NCBI GenBank assembly: GCA_036006425.1 | Contig: DASYPQ010000005.1 | Coordinates: 124,001-188,000 of the forward strand | Length of the DNA: 64,000 nt | Direction: 5' to 3' | From: DASYPQ01 sp036006425 | Lineage (GTDB): Bacteria; Planctomycetota; UBA1135; GCA-002686595 | In this document: positions 7,640-17,171 of the stretch, piece after piece | Layout of the letters: each line of letters starts with the position of its first letter | How positions within the stretch are numbered: the stretch's first letter is position 1 | The notes under the pieces: generated by a model | Database searches by the model: none | Seen by the model: only the letters and a program-made list of their open reading frames with translations | What the model was told of the DNA's origin: nothing | Translations under genes and position numbers: made by a program

Positions 7640-8452
7640 ATGCCGGACGCGCGGATTGCGGCGCCGGTCATGGAGGTCTTCGCCTCGATCCAGGGCGAAG
7701 GCGCGTTCGTGGGGGAACCGCAGGCGTTCTTGCGCCTGCGCGGTTGCCCGATCCGTTGTCGTTGGTGCGACACGCCCGGCTCGTGGCGTGTCGGCGCGTC
7801 GGATCGCGCGCGGATCGCCGCGACTCCCGAGCGCGGCCGCACGCGCAAGGAGAGTCCGTGGGTGACGCCGTTCCAGGCCGCGTGCTGGATCGCGGAAGTC
7901 GAGCCGGGGACGCCGCGCACCGTGAGCGTCACGGGCGGCGAGCCGCTCCTCTGGCCCGAGTTCCTGCTCGGGCTCCGCACGATGCTCGCGCCCCGGCGGC
8001 TGCACCTCGAGACCGGCGGGGGACACCCGCGCGCGCTCGCGCGCGTGATCGACGGGTTCGATCACGTCAGCCTCGACTTGAAGCCCGATCTCGACCTCGA
8101 TCCGCCCGAGGAGCTCGCCGAGACGACGGCGGCGGGAGGCGAGACGGCGCCGCGGACGCGCGCGGAGTGGCGCGCGGCGCGGGCAGCCTGCCTCGCGCTC
8201 GTCGCCGGTCGCGACGCGTGCGGCAAGATCGTCGTCAGCGGCGAGCGGACGGCGGACGAGCTCGCGCCGCTCCTCGACGAGGTCGAGGCGCACGCTCCGG
8301 AGCTCGCGGTCTACCTCCAGCCGGCGACGCCGATGAACGGCGCGACGGCTCCCGCGCACGAGACGCTCGCGTCCCTCGTCGAGATGGCGCGCGACCGGGA
8401 CCTCGCCGTGCGCGTCGTGCCGCAGATGCACCGTGTGCTCGGGCTGCCCTGA
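7640..8452 (+). CDS. queE: 7-carboxy-7-deazaguanine synthase (radical SAM)
   Basis: 270 aa. QueE converts 6-carboxytetrahydropterin to 7-carboxy-7-deazaguanine in the queuosine/7-deazaguanine pathway. The N-terminus carries FASIQGEGAFVG (substrate-binding Gly-rich motif) and the radical-SAM cluster motif CPIRCRWC (C36, C40, C43), followed by the SAM-binding VTGGEPLLWPEF. Length fits the family. The start is 8 bp after the small basic protein, so the two may be cotranscribed. The other pathway genes (queC, queD) are not in the window. The stop codon abuts that of the convergent MFS gene. Confidence 0.92.
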   Translation: MPDARIAAPVMEVFASIQGEGAFVGEPQAFLRLRGCPIRCRWCDTPGSWRVGASDRARIAATPERGRTRKESPWVTPFQAACWIAEVEPGTPRTVSVTGGEPLLWPEFLLGLRTMLAPRRLHLETGGGHPRALARVIDGFDHVSLDLKPDLDLDPPEELAETTAAGGETAPRTRAEWRAARAACLALVAGRDACGKIVVSGERTADELAPLLDEVEAHAPELAVYLQPATPMNGATAPAHETLASLVEMARDRDLAVRVVPQMHRVLGLP

Positions 8453-9733
8453 TCACGTCGGCTGAGCAGGAGGCTCCTCGACGCGCAGGAAGAAGAGCGG
8501 CAGGAGACTCGGCACCGCGCAGGCGCAGACGACGACGAAGAAGCCCGCGAAGCCGAGGCGCGCCGCGATCTCGCCGCTGACGCCGCTCGCGAGCTGCGCG
8601 GAGAGGCCCATCAAGCCCGTCGAGATCGCGTAGTGCGTCGTGTCGAAACCGCGGCCGCGCGAGATGCGCATGAGCACGACCATGTAGGCGGAGAAGCCGA
8701 ATCCGTAGCCGAGCTGCTCGATCGCGACGACGCCGGCGATCGCGAGCTTGCCGGGATGCGCGAAGGCGGCCCAGGCGTAGAGGACGTTCGGCAGGTGCAT
8801 CGCGAGAGCCATCGGCCAGAGCCAGCGCGCGAGACCGCGGCGGGAGATCAAGTAGCCGCCGAGGATGCCGCCGAGGAGGAGCGCTGCGACGCCGACAGTT
8901 CCCGAGTAGATGCCGAGGTCGCGCAGGGAGAGACCGGCGCCGCCCTCGCCGATCGACTTGAGGAGGAACGGCGCGGACATCGTCGTGAGCATCGACTCGC
9001 CGAAGCGGTAGAGCATGACGAACGCGAGGATCGGGCCGATGTCCTTGCGCGCGAAGTAGGAGCTGACGGCCTCGAGGGCGAGACCGGGCGAGGATTTCGC
9101 CGTGACGCCGCGGCGGCAGTCGCGATCGGGTCGCGGGACGAGGAGAGCGCACGCGAGGAGTCCGAGGGCGAGCACGGCGGCGCTGGTCGCGAACGCGTAG
9201 GCCCAGGCGCGCGCCGCCGCGAAACCCCGGTCGCCGAGCGCGCTCGCGAGGAAGACGACGCCGCCCGCGACGAAGATGCGGCCGAGGCGGTAGCAGGTGT
9301 TGCGGATGCCGACGAAGGCGGCTTGGTCGACTTCGTCGAGCGCGAGGAGATAGAAACCGTCGGCGGCGATGTCGTGCGTGGCCGAAGCGACGGCCATGAA
9401 CGCGCAGGCGGCGAGGGTCCAGGGGACGACGTCTTCGCTCGTCGCGGCGAGAGCGAGCGCGCCGGCGGAGAGGACGAGGAGCGCCTGCATGCCGAGCATC
9501 CAGGCGCGCTTCGTCGAGAAGAGATCGACGAGGGGGCTCCAGAGAGGCTTGAACGTCCAGGGCGTCTTGAGCGCGCCGGCCGCGTGCCCGATCTCGGCGA
9601 CGGGGACGCCGATCGCGGCGAAGAACGTCGTCACCGTGGTGTCGACGAGGAAGTAGGGGATCGCCTGGAGGAAGTAGAGAGTGGGGACGAAGCGCCAAGG
9701 GCTCGTCCTCGGCGCGCGCGTCTCGTCCGTCAT
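8453..9733 (-). CDS. MFS permease, AmpG-like
   Basis: 426 aa with about 12 predicted membrane helices. The N-terminal part (FLQAIPYFLVDTTVTTFF, then KTPWTFKPLWSPLVDLF) resembles AmpG/acetyl-CoA-transporter-type MFS proteins, in which a conserved PWxxKxLWxP stretch follows helix 2. AmpG imports anhydromuropeptides during peptidoglycan recycling, which would suit a genome with a wall-synthesis cluster nearby, but the substrate cannot be fixed from sequence. Its stop abuts queE tail to tail. The next gene leftward in transcription order is unrelated. Confidence 0.75.
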   Translation of the reverse strand: MTDETRAPRTSPWRFVPTLYFLQAIPYFLVDTTVTTFFAAIGVPVAEIGHAAGALKTPWTFKPLWSPLVDLFSTKRAWMLGMQALLVLSAGALALAATSEDVVPWTLAACAFMAVASATHDIAADGFYLLALDEVDQAAFVGIRNTCYRLGRIFVAGGVVFLASALGDRGFAAARAWAYAFATSAAVLALGLLACALLVPRPDRDCRRGVTAKSSPGLALEAVSSYFARKDIGPILAFVMLYRFGESMLTTMSAPFLLKSIGEGGAGLSLRDLGIYSGTVGVAALLLGGILGGYLISRRGLARWLWPMALAMHLPNVLYAWAAFAHPGKLAIAGVVAIEQLGYGFGFSAYMVVLMRISRGRGFDTTHYAISTGLMGLSAQLASGVSGEIAARLGFAGFFVVVCACAVPSLLPLFFLRVEEPPAQPT

Positions 9734-9788
9734 GTGCGGCCGGCGGCCAAGCTAGCAGTCGAGCCGACCGGAAACGACGGCCGTGCGC

Positions 9789-11615
9789 CTACTTGGGCTT
9801 GGGTTCCTTCTCGAGGTCGTCAAGCAACCGCTCGACGAAGGCAGAGGTCTTCGACCAGTTGCCGCTGGCAGCTCGAGCGATCCCCGTCGCATCGACGACG
9901 ACGCTCACACGCTTGCCGACGGTGAACTTCGATCGGATCGGGTCATCCATTCCGATCAGTCGCGAGCACCGCCACATCGGAGTTCCGCGGACTTGCGGGC
10001 CGGGAGGAGGCTCGGTGCCCTCCCAGTGATCGTCGGAATCCAGCGGGAGGCTCAGCAAGACGAAGGGTTTCCCCTGGAGACGCGTCACGAGCTCCCTCCG
10101 CGGTCCGACGTAGTCCTCTCCGCGGGCTGCGTCGGGCGTCCAGAAGTCGAGAAGGACGACGCTCCCGCGATGATCGGAGAGAGTGAACACGGAGTCCTGG
10201 TCGTCGATCAATTGAAAGTCCGGCGCTGCCGCTCCGACGTACGTCGCGATCGCGAACGAGTTCTGGTAGGCGTAGAAGGTCTCGAGCGTCAACACGTTCA
10301 TCGCGGTGTTGAAAAGGGGGCCGGCGGCCGAATAGCTGCCCCAGCGATCACTCACGATCCAGCCGCCGTTCGAGCAGGCGTCGGCCGTATGGTCCTGGAG
10401 CGAGAGCACCGAGTCGACCATCGCTCGGGCCCACGGATTCCAGTACTTCCCGGACTTGCTCGGGCTCTCCCGCCCGTCGAGTTGGTGCAGCGCGAGGCTG
10501 GCGAAGTGCCAGTAGTAGTAGTCGATGGATGCGTGGTCCTCGGAGACGGCCGGAAGGTCCTGGACGATTCTCTTCGCCGCCAGCGGGAGAAAGGGATCGT
10601 TGGGATCGTGCGTCGCGAAGATGCGGATGCCCATCCCGAGGGCGGACATGGTCGTCGGGTGGTACTTGAACTGGCTGTCGAACGGGCCGCTGACCGTCGC
10701 ACCCGCGGACTTCTTGTCGATGTAGCCGACGAGTCCGTTGTCAGCGGTCACGTACCTGCAGAACTCCATCGCGCCCTGCATCGACTCGGGCTTGACCTCG
10801 AGTCCCGCGAGTCTGCCCGCCTCGAGCGCCATCACGCACCAGGCCGTGACTGAAGTGTCCGCGACCGGGCCTTGAAAGCCCGGCCGCGCTTCGATTTCGT
10901 TCCGAGATTCGTAGCGCCAACCCCAGAGGCCCTCGCCGCTCGGGTTCAGTCGCTGGGCGGCCTCGATGAACTCGATGGCCTTCTGCGCGGGCTCATTCCA
11001 GTCGCGGTTGCGTGTCAGCTCGAAGGACTTCGCGAGCGCCATCGTCGCGATCGCTTCGTTGTACATGAACGGCCGATCAGCGGTGAACGAGCCGTTGGCC
11101 TTCTGACGATTGCGCAGCCAGTCGAGGCCCTTCTTGACGATCTCGCCGATCTTGTGGCGCTCACCGTTCACCGTATCGACGACATCCTGCTTGCTCTCCT
11201 GACTGAACCCGGCGTCGAGGAAGCACAGGAGCGCGAGCGACGTCAATCCCACGTCGAACCAGTCCTTCGGTGTGAGTCGCGCGTCGTAGCAGGGCGTGGA
11301 GTCGGGACAGTGCGACCTCATCGAGGCTGCGCCCCAGGATCCATCGTCGTTCTGGTGCCGCGCGAGCCAGCGCAGTCCGTCGAGCACCGCGTGCTCCGTT
11401 CCCTGCGACGCGCCCGTGCCCTTCCGATCCGGCGGTTTCGGCGGCGCTTCCGCCGACGGAGGAGCAGGAGCTTCCGCGGGAGGAGGTGGCGCGCTCTCCT
11501 GCGCCGGCTTCGTGGGCTCGACGCGCTCGGCTCCGCGACATCCGATGGAACTCGCGGCGAGCACGACCAACGCGACGAGGCCGCTGCTCGTCGTTCGTTC
11601 GCAGATTCTCCCCAT
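9789..11615 (-). CDS. Cyclase-fold (prenyltransferase/squalene oxidase-like) lipoprotein with C-terminal thioredoxin-like domain
   Basis: 608 aa. A lipoprotein signal (lipobox SSIGC) leads to a Pro/Ala linker and then an alpha/alpha-toroid of repeats resembling squalene-cyclase/prenyltransferase repeats (ARHQNDDGSWG, NRQKANGSF, GLWGWRYES, YYYWHFASLAL). The DxDD motif of squalene-hopene cyclases is not visible, so terpene cyclisation is unlikely. Residues from about 460 form a TlpA/AhpC-like domain (APDFQLIDDQ, VVLLDFWTPDAAR), but the WCxxC redox motif is replaced by WTPDAAR, leaving no active Cys pair. A shorter paralog without this domain is at 33453-34703. Confidence 0.7.
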   Translation of the reverse strand: MGRICERTTSSGLVALVVLAASSIGCRGAERVEPTKPAQESAPPPPAEAPAPPSAEAPPKPPDRKGTGASQGTEHAVLDGLRWLARHQNDDGSWGAASMRSHCPDSTPCYDARLTPKDWFDVGLTSLALLCFLDAGFSQESKQDVVDTVNGERHKIGEIVKKGLDWLRNRQKANGSFTADRPFMYNEAIATMALAKSFELTRNRDWNEPAQKAIEFIEAAQRLNPSGEGLWGWRYESRNEIEARPGFQGPVADTSVTAWCVMALEAGRLAGLEVKPESMQGAMEFCRYVTADNGLVGYIDKKSAGATVSGPFDSQFKYHPTTMSALGMGIRIFATHDPNDPFLPLAAKRIVQDLPAVSEDHASIDYYYWHFASLALHQLDGRESPSKSGKYWNPWARAMVDSVLSLQDHTADACSNGGWIVSDRWGSYSAAGPLFNTAMNVLTLETFYAYQNSFAIATYVGAAAPDFQLIDDQDSVFTLSDHRGSVVLLDFWTPDAARGEDYVGPRRELVTRLQGKPFVLLSLPLDSDDHWEGTEPPPGPQVRGTPMWRCSRLIGMDDPIRSKFTVGKRVSVVVDATGIARAASGNWSKTSAFVERLLDDLEKEPKPK

Positions 11616-11761
11616 CTCGAGACCTCCCCGCGGATCCTACCCCTCGGCGCGGAGCGGCCTACCGTCGCCGTTCCAGCCCACCCGTGTTGTCCATCCATGC
11701 CCGCTCGCGTATCCTTCTCCGCCCGTTCTGCGCAAAAGGCCTGCCGCGGAACGCATCCCCG

Positions 11762-13177
11762 ATGCCCACCGCCGCGCACAAGCGCCTCCCTCGAATCGCG
11801 ATCATCGGGCGCCCGAACGTCGGCAAGTCGACGCTCGCGAACCGCATGTGCGGCAGCCGCGTCTCGATCGTCGAGCCCACCGCCGGCGTCACCCGCGACC
11901 GCGTCACCGTCCCCGCGTTCCTGCGTGCATCCAACGGCGAGCGCTGGGTCGAAGTCGTCGACACCGGCGGCATCGGCATCGTCGACCGCGACGACCTCGG
12001 CCCCCAGGTCGAGGAGCAGATCGCGACCGCCATCGCCACCTCCGACGTCATCCTCTGGCTCGTCGACGTCCGCGAAGGCATCACCCCCCTCGACGAGGAA
12101 GTCGCCCGCCGTCTCCGCGGCCTCGCCTTCCCGATCCTCCTCGTCGTCAACAAGGTCGAAGGCCGCAAGCTCGAGTGGGACGTCGACGTCTTCCGCCGCT
12201 TCGGCGTCGGCGAAGGTCCCTTCGCGATCTCCGCGCAGAACGGCGAAGGCCTCGAGCCGCTCTACGACCGCATCCTCGAGCTCCTTCCGGCGCCCGAAGC
12301 CGACGAGCGCGCCCCCGAGGGGGGAGATCTCGACTCCGACGCCGCCTCCGAGGCCTCGCGCCCGACCCCGGTCATGCGCGTCGCCGTCGTCGGCCAGCGC
12401 AACGCCGGCAAGTCCACGTTCATCAACGCCCTCGCCCGCGAGGAGCGCATGATCGTCTCCGAAGTCCCCGGCACGACCCGCGACGCCGTCGACGTCATCT
12501 TCGAGCGCGACGGCAAGTCCTTCGTCGCCATCGACACCGCCGGCGTCCGCCGCAAGCGCAGCCACCAGGACGCGATCGATTTCTACTCCGACGCCCGCGC
12601 CCACAAGAGCATCCGCCGCGGGGACGTCATCGTCCTCCTCTTCGACGTCACGCAGCGTCTCTCGAGCATCGACAAGGACCTCGCGCGCTACGCGCTCGAC
12701 CACCACAAGCCGGTGATCATCGCCGCGAACAAGTGGGACCTCGTCGAAGGCCTCACCCCCGACGATTTCCGCGAATACCTCGCGCAGGAGCTGCCCCAGC
12801 TCTCCTTCGCGCCCGTCAGCTTCCTCTCCGCGAAGGAGGGCCAAGGCGTCGACGAGACCATGAAGCTCGCGCTTGAGCTCCACGCGCAGGCGCAGACGCG
12901 CGTGTCGACCGGCGAGTTGAACCGCGTGCTCGCGAAGGCCCTCGGCGCCCGCGCGCCCACGCGCACGGCGCACGCCGCGCGCATCCGCTACGCGACGCAG
13001 GCCGGCGTCCGCCCGCCGACCTTCGTCCTGTTCGTGAACGACAAGAAGCACTTCAACAAGGACTACCTGCGCTACCTCGCGAACCGTCTGCGCGAGGAGT
13101 TCCCGCTCCGGGAGATCCCCGTCCGCATCGTCCTGCGCGACAAGGACGACCCGCCCCGCGAAGGAGGAGAATCGTGA
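11762..13177 (+). CDS. der: Ribosome-assembly GTPase Der (EngA)
   Basis: 471 aa. Der has tandem GTPase domains and acts in 50S subunit maturation. Domain 1 shows GRPNVGKST, DTGGI and NKVE. Domain 2 (from about residue 205) shows GQRNAGKST, DTAGV and NKWD. The C-terminal KH-like domain ends in LRYLANRLREEFPL and RIVLRDKDDP. The ATG at 11762 fits the normal N-terminus just ahead of the first G1 motif. The last bases overlap the next GTG (GTGA), so the downstream lipoprotein is coupled. Confidence 0.97.
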   Translation: MPTAAHKRLPRIAIIGRPNVGKSTLANRMCGSRVSIVEPTAGVTRDRVTVPAFLRASNGERWVEVVDTGGIGIVDRDDLGPQVEEQIATAIATSDVILWLVDVREGITPLDEEVARRLRGLAFPILLVVNKVEGRKLEWDVDVFRRFGVGEGPFAISAQNGEGLEPLYDRILELLPAPEADERAPEGGDLDSDAASEASRPTPVMRVAVVGQRNAGKSTFINALAREERMIVSEVPGTTRDAVDVIFERDGKSFVAIDTAGVRRKRSHQDAIDFYSDARAHKSIRRGDVIVLLFDVTQRLSSIDKDLARYALDHHKPVIIAANKWDLVEGLTPDDFREYLAQELPQLSFAPVSFLSAKEGQGVDETMKLALELHAQAQTRVSTGELNRVLAKALGARAPTRTAHAARIRYATQAGVRPPTFVLFVNDKKHFNKDYLRYLANRLREEFPLREIPVRIVLRDKDDPPREGGES

Positions 13178-13650
13178 ACCGTCTTTCCCTCGTCGCGCTC
13201 CTCGGTCTCTCCCTCCTCGCGCTCGCCGGCGCCGGCTGCAAGGCCAGCGAACCCGAGGCGCACTGGGTCCAGTACGAAGTCCCGGCCCAGAACGACCGGC
13301 TCCTCATGGAGGTCACCGCGATGGCGGTCCAGAAGAGCGGTTTCCCGATCGGAAGCGGCATCGACCCCGGCCATCTCACGCTCGTCTCCGGGTGGCACAC
13401 GTCGCTCGCGCCATTCCGCGGCGCCGGTTTCCGCGAACAGTGCGAAGTCAAGTACGACCGGATCGTTCCGCGCCGCTACCAGGCCTCGATCCGCGTCCGG
13501 CGCGAGAAGAACGACGACATCCTGCGCCCTCTCGACATCACCTACGCGCAATGGAAGCAGGAGCCCGACGACTACGATCGGGCTCGCACGGTGATGCAGC
13601 ACATCCGTTCGCTCCTGGACACGGACGTCGAGGTCGGCTCCAAGCGGTGA
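13174..13650 (+). CDS. Small lipoprotein of unknown function
   Basis: 158 aa. GTG start overlapping the der stop (GTGA). The signal peptide has a lipobox ending AGAGC. The mature protein is about 135 residues, mixed alpha/beta, with many Arg and Tyr residues (YDRIVPRRYQASIRVRREKND). I recognise no domain. Its coupling to der probably reflects tight packing of the operon rather than shared function. Confidence 0.65.
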   Translation: MNRLSLVALLGLSLLALAGAGCKASEPEAHWVQYEVPAQNDRLLMEVTAMAVQKSGFPIGSGIDPGHLTLVSGWHTSLAPFRGAGFREQCEVKYDRIVPRRYQASIRVRREKNDDILRPLDITYAQWKQEPDDYDRARTVMQHIRSLLDTDVEVGSKR

Positions 13651-13675
13651 TGCGCGCGTTCCCGCTCGATCGACG

Positions 13676-14653
13676 ATGGTGAAGGAAGACGCTCCGGAGT
13701 CCACCCCTGATCGGGCGATCCCCGCGGCCGGCCTCGGGCGCGCGAGCGCCGTCGTGTCGACGTGGAACAAGAAGGACGATCTGCGCGAGAACCTGCGCTC
13801 GCTGCAGGCGCAGACGCGGCCGTTCGCCGAGATCATCGTCGTCGACAACGCGAGCAAGGACGGGACGGCCGAGATGGTCGCCCGCGAATTCCCCGCCGTG
13901 CGCCTGATCGTCATGCCGCACGACCGCTACGGCGCCTGCGAGACGTTCAACATCGGCTTCGCCGCGGCGCAATCCGAGCTGATCGCGATCCTCGACGACG
14001 ACATCGTGATGCAGCCCGAGTGGCTCGAGAAGGCGACCGATCGCCTCGCGCGCGAGCCCGCGACCACGGCGATCCTCTCGACGCAGGTCGTCGAGCCGGG
14101 GACGCCGCAGAGCTACCTCGACGCACCCGCGTTCAACCGGGAGCGGTACATGTCGACGTTCCGCGGTTGCGCCTCGCTCGCCCGCGCGTCGGCGTTGCGG
14201 CAGGCAGGCGGCTACGACGAGCGCCTGTTCATCTACGGCAACGAGCGCGATCTCACCTGCAGGCTGCTGAACCTCGGCTACCGCGTCCTCCAGTACCCCG
14301 GCACGGGCGTGTTCCACAAGACGCCGTTCGGCATCAAGATGGGCAAGCGGAGCCTGTACTACCACGCGCGGAACGCGTGGCTGACGATGCTCAAGTACGC
14401 GCCGCTGAAGGACCTCGTCCGCATGCCGTTCCTCGTGTTCTTCCGCGTGATCCTGCGCGGGGAGGCGAAGGAGGCGGAAGGCGGCGTGACGGACGCGACC
14501 GGGACGATCGGCATCGGCAGATCGCTGCGCGAGACCCAGGGCGCGTGGTGGGTCGTCGCCCGTGCCGCCTGGAGCGTGCTCCTGAACGTGCCCTACTGCG
14601 TGAAACACCGCCACCCGGTGCGCGCGCCGGACTTCGAGCTGCCGATCCAGTAG
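13676..14653 (+). CDS. Family 2 glycosyltransferase
   Basis: 325 aa. GT-A fold: AVVSTWNKKDDLRENL start, IIVVDNASKDGTAEM nucleotide-binding strand, then ILDDDIVMQPEW, the DxD-type metal motif, at about residue 105. GGYDERLFIYGNERDLTCRL is the acceptor-side ED-type motif. This group includes rhamnosyl and other sugar transferases of surface polysaccharide assembly. Length is typical. It is the first of three consecutive glycosyltransferases (6-bp gap to the next), so they probably build one glycan or glycolipid. Confidence 0.88.
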   Translation: MVKEDAPESTPDRAIPAAGLGRASAVVSTWNKKDDLRENLRSLQAQTRPFAEIIVVDNASKDGTAEMVAREFPAVRLIVMPHDRYGACETFNIGFAAAQSELIAILDDDIVMQPEWLEKATDRLAREPATTAILSTQVVEPGTPQSYLDAPAFNRERYMSTFRGCASLARASALRQAGGYDERLFIYGNERDLTCRLLNLGYRVLQYPGTGVFHKTPFGIKMGKRSLYYHARNAWLTMLKYAPLKDLVRMPFLVFFRVILRGEAKEAEGGVTDATGTIGIGRSLRETQGAWWVVARAAWSVLLNVPYCVKHRHPVRAPDFELPIQ

Positions 14654-14659
14654 GCGTGG

Positions 14660-15733
14660 ATGCGTTCGCTAGCACCCGTTTCCGTCGTCGTCGTCAACTG
14701 GAACGGTGAGGCGTATCTCGACGAGTGCCTGAAGGCCGTGGCCGCGATGCGCGGCGCGATCGCGGAGGTCGTCGTCGTCGACAACGCGTCGACGGACGGG
14801 AGTCTCGCGCTCCTCGCCGCGCGCCATCCCGCCGCTCGCGTCGTGCGGATGGACGCGAACCTCGGACCGGCACGGGCGCGGAACGCCGGGATGCGCGCCG
14901 CGTCGAGTCGCTGGGTCCTCGCGCTCGACAACGACGCCGTCGTGGCGCCCGACACGCTGGAGAAGCTCGCGGCTGCGCTTGCGGGCGACGAGGACGCCGC
15001 GATCGCGCAGCCTCGCAGCGTGTTCTTTGCCGAGCGCGACCGCGTCCACTACGACGGCGGTCGGTTCCACTACGGCGGGCTGATCGCGCTGCGGAACTTC
15101 TACGAGCCGCTCGCCTCCGCGGAGGGGAGCGGGACGCTCGCGGTCGACTGCGCAGTCGCCGTCGCGCTCCTCGTCGACCGCGACGCCGTGCTCGACGCCG
15201 GCGGCTACGACGAGACGTTCTTCATCCTGTTCGAGGACCTCGATCTCTCGTACCGCCTGCGCGCGCTCGGTCGGAAGATCCTGTCGGTCGAGGACGCGAT
15301 CGTGCTCCACAAGGGCGGCACGGCGGGGATCAGCTACCGCCGCGGGCCGAGCTACCCGGCGTCCCGCGTCCTCTTCCACTCGCGCAACCGCTGGCTCCAC
15401 CTGGCGAAGAACTACCGCGTGCGCACGCTCGTCGTCGCGTCCCCGGGGCTCCTCGCGTACGAGATCGCTTGGTTCGGGTTCGCGCTCGCCTCCGGAGGCG
15501 TCGGCGCGTGGTTCCGCGGCAAGTTCCAGTTCGTCCGCCTGCTCCCGCACGTGCTCCGCGAGCGCCGCTCGTTCCAGTCGCGGCGCCACGTGCGCGATCG
15601 CGATCTGCTCGTCGGCGGTCCGCTGACGGTGACGCCGTCGATCGGAGGATCCGCCGGGAAGAGAGCGCTGCTTTCCGCGCTCGATCTCCTCCTGCGCGCG
15701 TGGTGGTCGCTCGCGCGGCACGTCAGCGCGTGA
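14660..15733 (+). CDS. Family 2 glycosyltransferase (rhamnosyltransferase-like)
   Basis: 357 aa. VSVVVVNWNGEAYLDECL and VVVVDNASTDGS are typical of WbbL-type GT2 enzymes; LALDNDAVVAPDTL supplies the metal-binding Asp pair. The C-terminal third has a hydrophobic stretch (GLLAYEIAWFGFALASGG) that may anchor the protein to the membrane. A GGYDETFFILFEDLDLSYRL acceptor motif is present. ATG start 6 bp after the preceding glycosyltransferase. Confidence 0.87.
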   Translation: MRSLAPVSVVVVNWNGEAYLDECLKAVAAMRGAIAEVVVVDNASTDGSLALLAARHPAARVVRMDANLGPARARNAGMRAASSRWVLALDNDAVVAPDTLEKLAAALAGDEDAAIAQPRSVFFAERDRVHYDGGRFHYGGLIALRNFYEPLASAEGSGTLAVDCAVAVALLVDRDAVLDAGGYDETFFILFEDLDLSYRLRALGRKILSVEDAIVLHKGGTAGISYRRGPSYPASRVLFHSRNRWLHLAKNYRVRTLVVASPGLLAYEIAWFGFALASGGVGAWFRGKFQFVRLLPHVLRERRSFQSRRHVRDRDLLVGGPLTVTPSIGGSAGKRALLSALDLLLRAWWSLARHVSA

Positions 15734-15791
15734 ACGCGAGCTCCAGTACCTCCCGCACGCCGCCTTCGTGTATGTTCGCCGGTTCGACGCC

Positions 15792-17171
15792 GTGAAGGTC
15801 CTGCTCGTCAGCCACCGATTCCCGCCCGAGGGCACAGCGGGCACGGAGACGTACACGGCGGGGCTCGCGGCAGCGCTCGCGCGGCGCGGACACGCGGTCG
15901 CGGTTTTCGCCGCGGCGAAGGACATCGGTGCGCCCGACCTCTCGATGCGGGTGCGCGACCACGACGGCACGCCGGTCCACGAGGTGATCAACAACCTGTT
16001 CCACGAGGACTTCCGGGAGACCTGGGACCATCCCCGGATCGACGAGCTCTTCGACGCGCTCCTCGACCGGCTCGCGCCCGACGTCGTGCACTTCCAGCAC
16101 CTCTTGTACTTGTCCGCGGGTTGCGTCGCGACAGCGCATCGCCGCGGGATACGCGTCGTCTTCACGCTCAACGACTACTGGCTCCAGTGCGCGCGCTTCG
16201 GGCAGCGACTCCACGCCGACGGCGGCCTGTGCTCCGTCGTGGACTTCGCGCGTTGCGGCACCTGCCTCCCGAGCTTCAAGTTCGCGCAGACTCCTGCGCA
16301 ACGCCGCGTCGGCGCGGCGATCGCGGGCTTGCGATCGACAACCGGGCTCGACCTCGCGTCGCTGGCGCGCCGGACGGCGAACGCGATGCCCGGCCCGCGG
16401 GTGCGCGCGTACGCGCCGCCGCCGGAATCGGAGTCGCGAGCGATGGCCCGCACCGCGGAGCTGCGGTCGTCCGAGCTCTTCGCGCGCGTCGTGCCCAATG
16501 TCGATCTCTTCCTCGCGCCCAGCCGCTTCCTGCGCGACCGGTTCGTCGGAGAGTGGGGGATCCCCGCGCAGAAGATCGAGCACTTGCCCTACGGGGTCGA
16601 TCTGGCCGCGCTTCCCGCGGCGCCGCGCACCCGCACGCCGGAGCTGCGCGTCGCCTTCCTCGGCTCGTTGATCGCCGTCAAGGGGCCGCACGTCCTGCTC
16701 GACGCGTGGGGCAGGATCGCGCCGGAAGTGCGCGCGCGCGGAACCCTCGTGCTCCACGGGCCGACGCAGCACGAGCCCGACTACGTCGCGTGGCTCGAAA
16801 CGCGGGCGCAGGAGGTCGGCGCGCGGATCCTCGGCCGTCTCGAGCGCGCCGAGGTCGCTCGCGCGCTGGCGTCGATCGACCTGCTCGTCGTGCCGAGCGT
16901 GTGGTTCGAGAATGCTCCGCTCGTCATCCACGAAGCGATGCGGGCCGGCACGCCGCTCCTCGTCTCCGACCTCGGCGGGATGGCCGAGCTCGTCGAGGAG
17001 GGCCGAGGCGGCTGGCGCTTCCCCGCGGGGGACGCGGACGCGCTGGCGCGGCGTCTCACGGCCCTCCTGCTGGACCGGTCCGCGCTCGACGACCTCGAAC
17101 CGCCGGTCTCGGTCGCGCCGAGCTTCGAGGAACACGCGTCCGCGATCGAGGCACGCTACCGGCGCGCGTGA
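15792..17171 (+). CDS. Family 4 glycosyltransferase
   Basis: 459 aa from GTG at 15792 (MKVLLVSHRFPPEGTAGTE), the expected start of a GT-B enzyme; an ATG at 15768 would add eight residues. The donor domain shows FLGSLIAVKGPHVLLDAW and the EX7E-type region WFENAPLVIHEAMRAGTPLL. A central CARFGQRLHADG...C..CG stretch suggests a structural Cys cluster found in a subset of these enzymes. It transfers nucleotide-activated sugars with retention, probably to a surface glycan built with the two upstream GT2 enzymes. The stop overlaps the next ATG (TGATG). Confidence 0.87.
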   Translation: MKVLLVSHRFPPEGTAGTETYTAGLAAALARRGHAVAVFAAAKDIGAPDLSMRVRDHDGTPVHEVINNLFHEDFRETWDHPRIDELFDALLDRLAPDVVHFQHLLYLSAGCVATAHRRGIRVVFTLNDYWLQCARFGQRLHADGGLCSVVDFARCGTCLPSFKFAQTPAQRRVGAAIAGLRSTTGLDLASLARRTANAMPGPRVRAYAPPPESESRAMARTAELRSSELFARVVPNVDLFLAPSRFLRDRFVGEWGIPAQKIEHLPYGVDLAALPAAPRTRTPELRVAFLGSLIAVKGPHVLLDAWGRIAPEVRARGTLVLHGPTQHEPDYVAWLETRAQEVGARILGRLERAEVARALASIDLLVVPSVWFENAPLVIHEAMRAGTPLLVSDLGGMAELVEEGRGGWRFPAGDADALARRLTALLLDRSALDDLEPPVSVAPSFEEHASAIEARYRRA

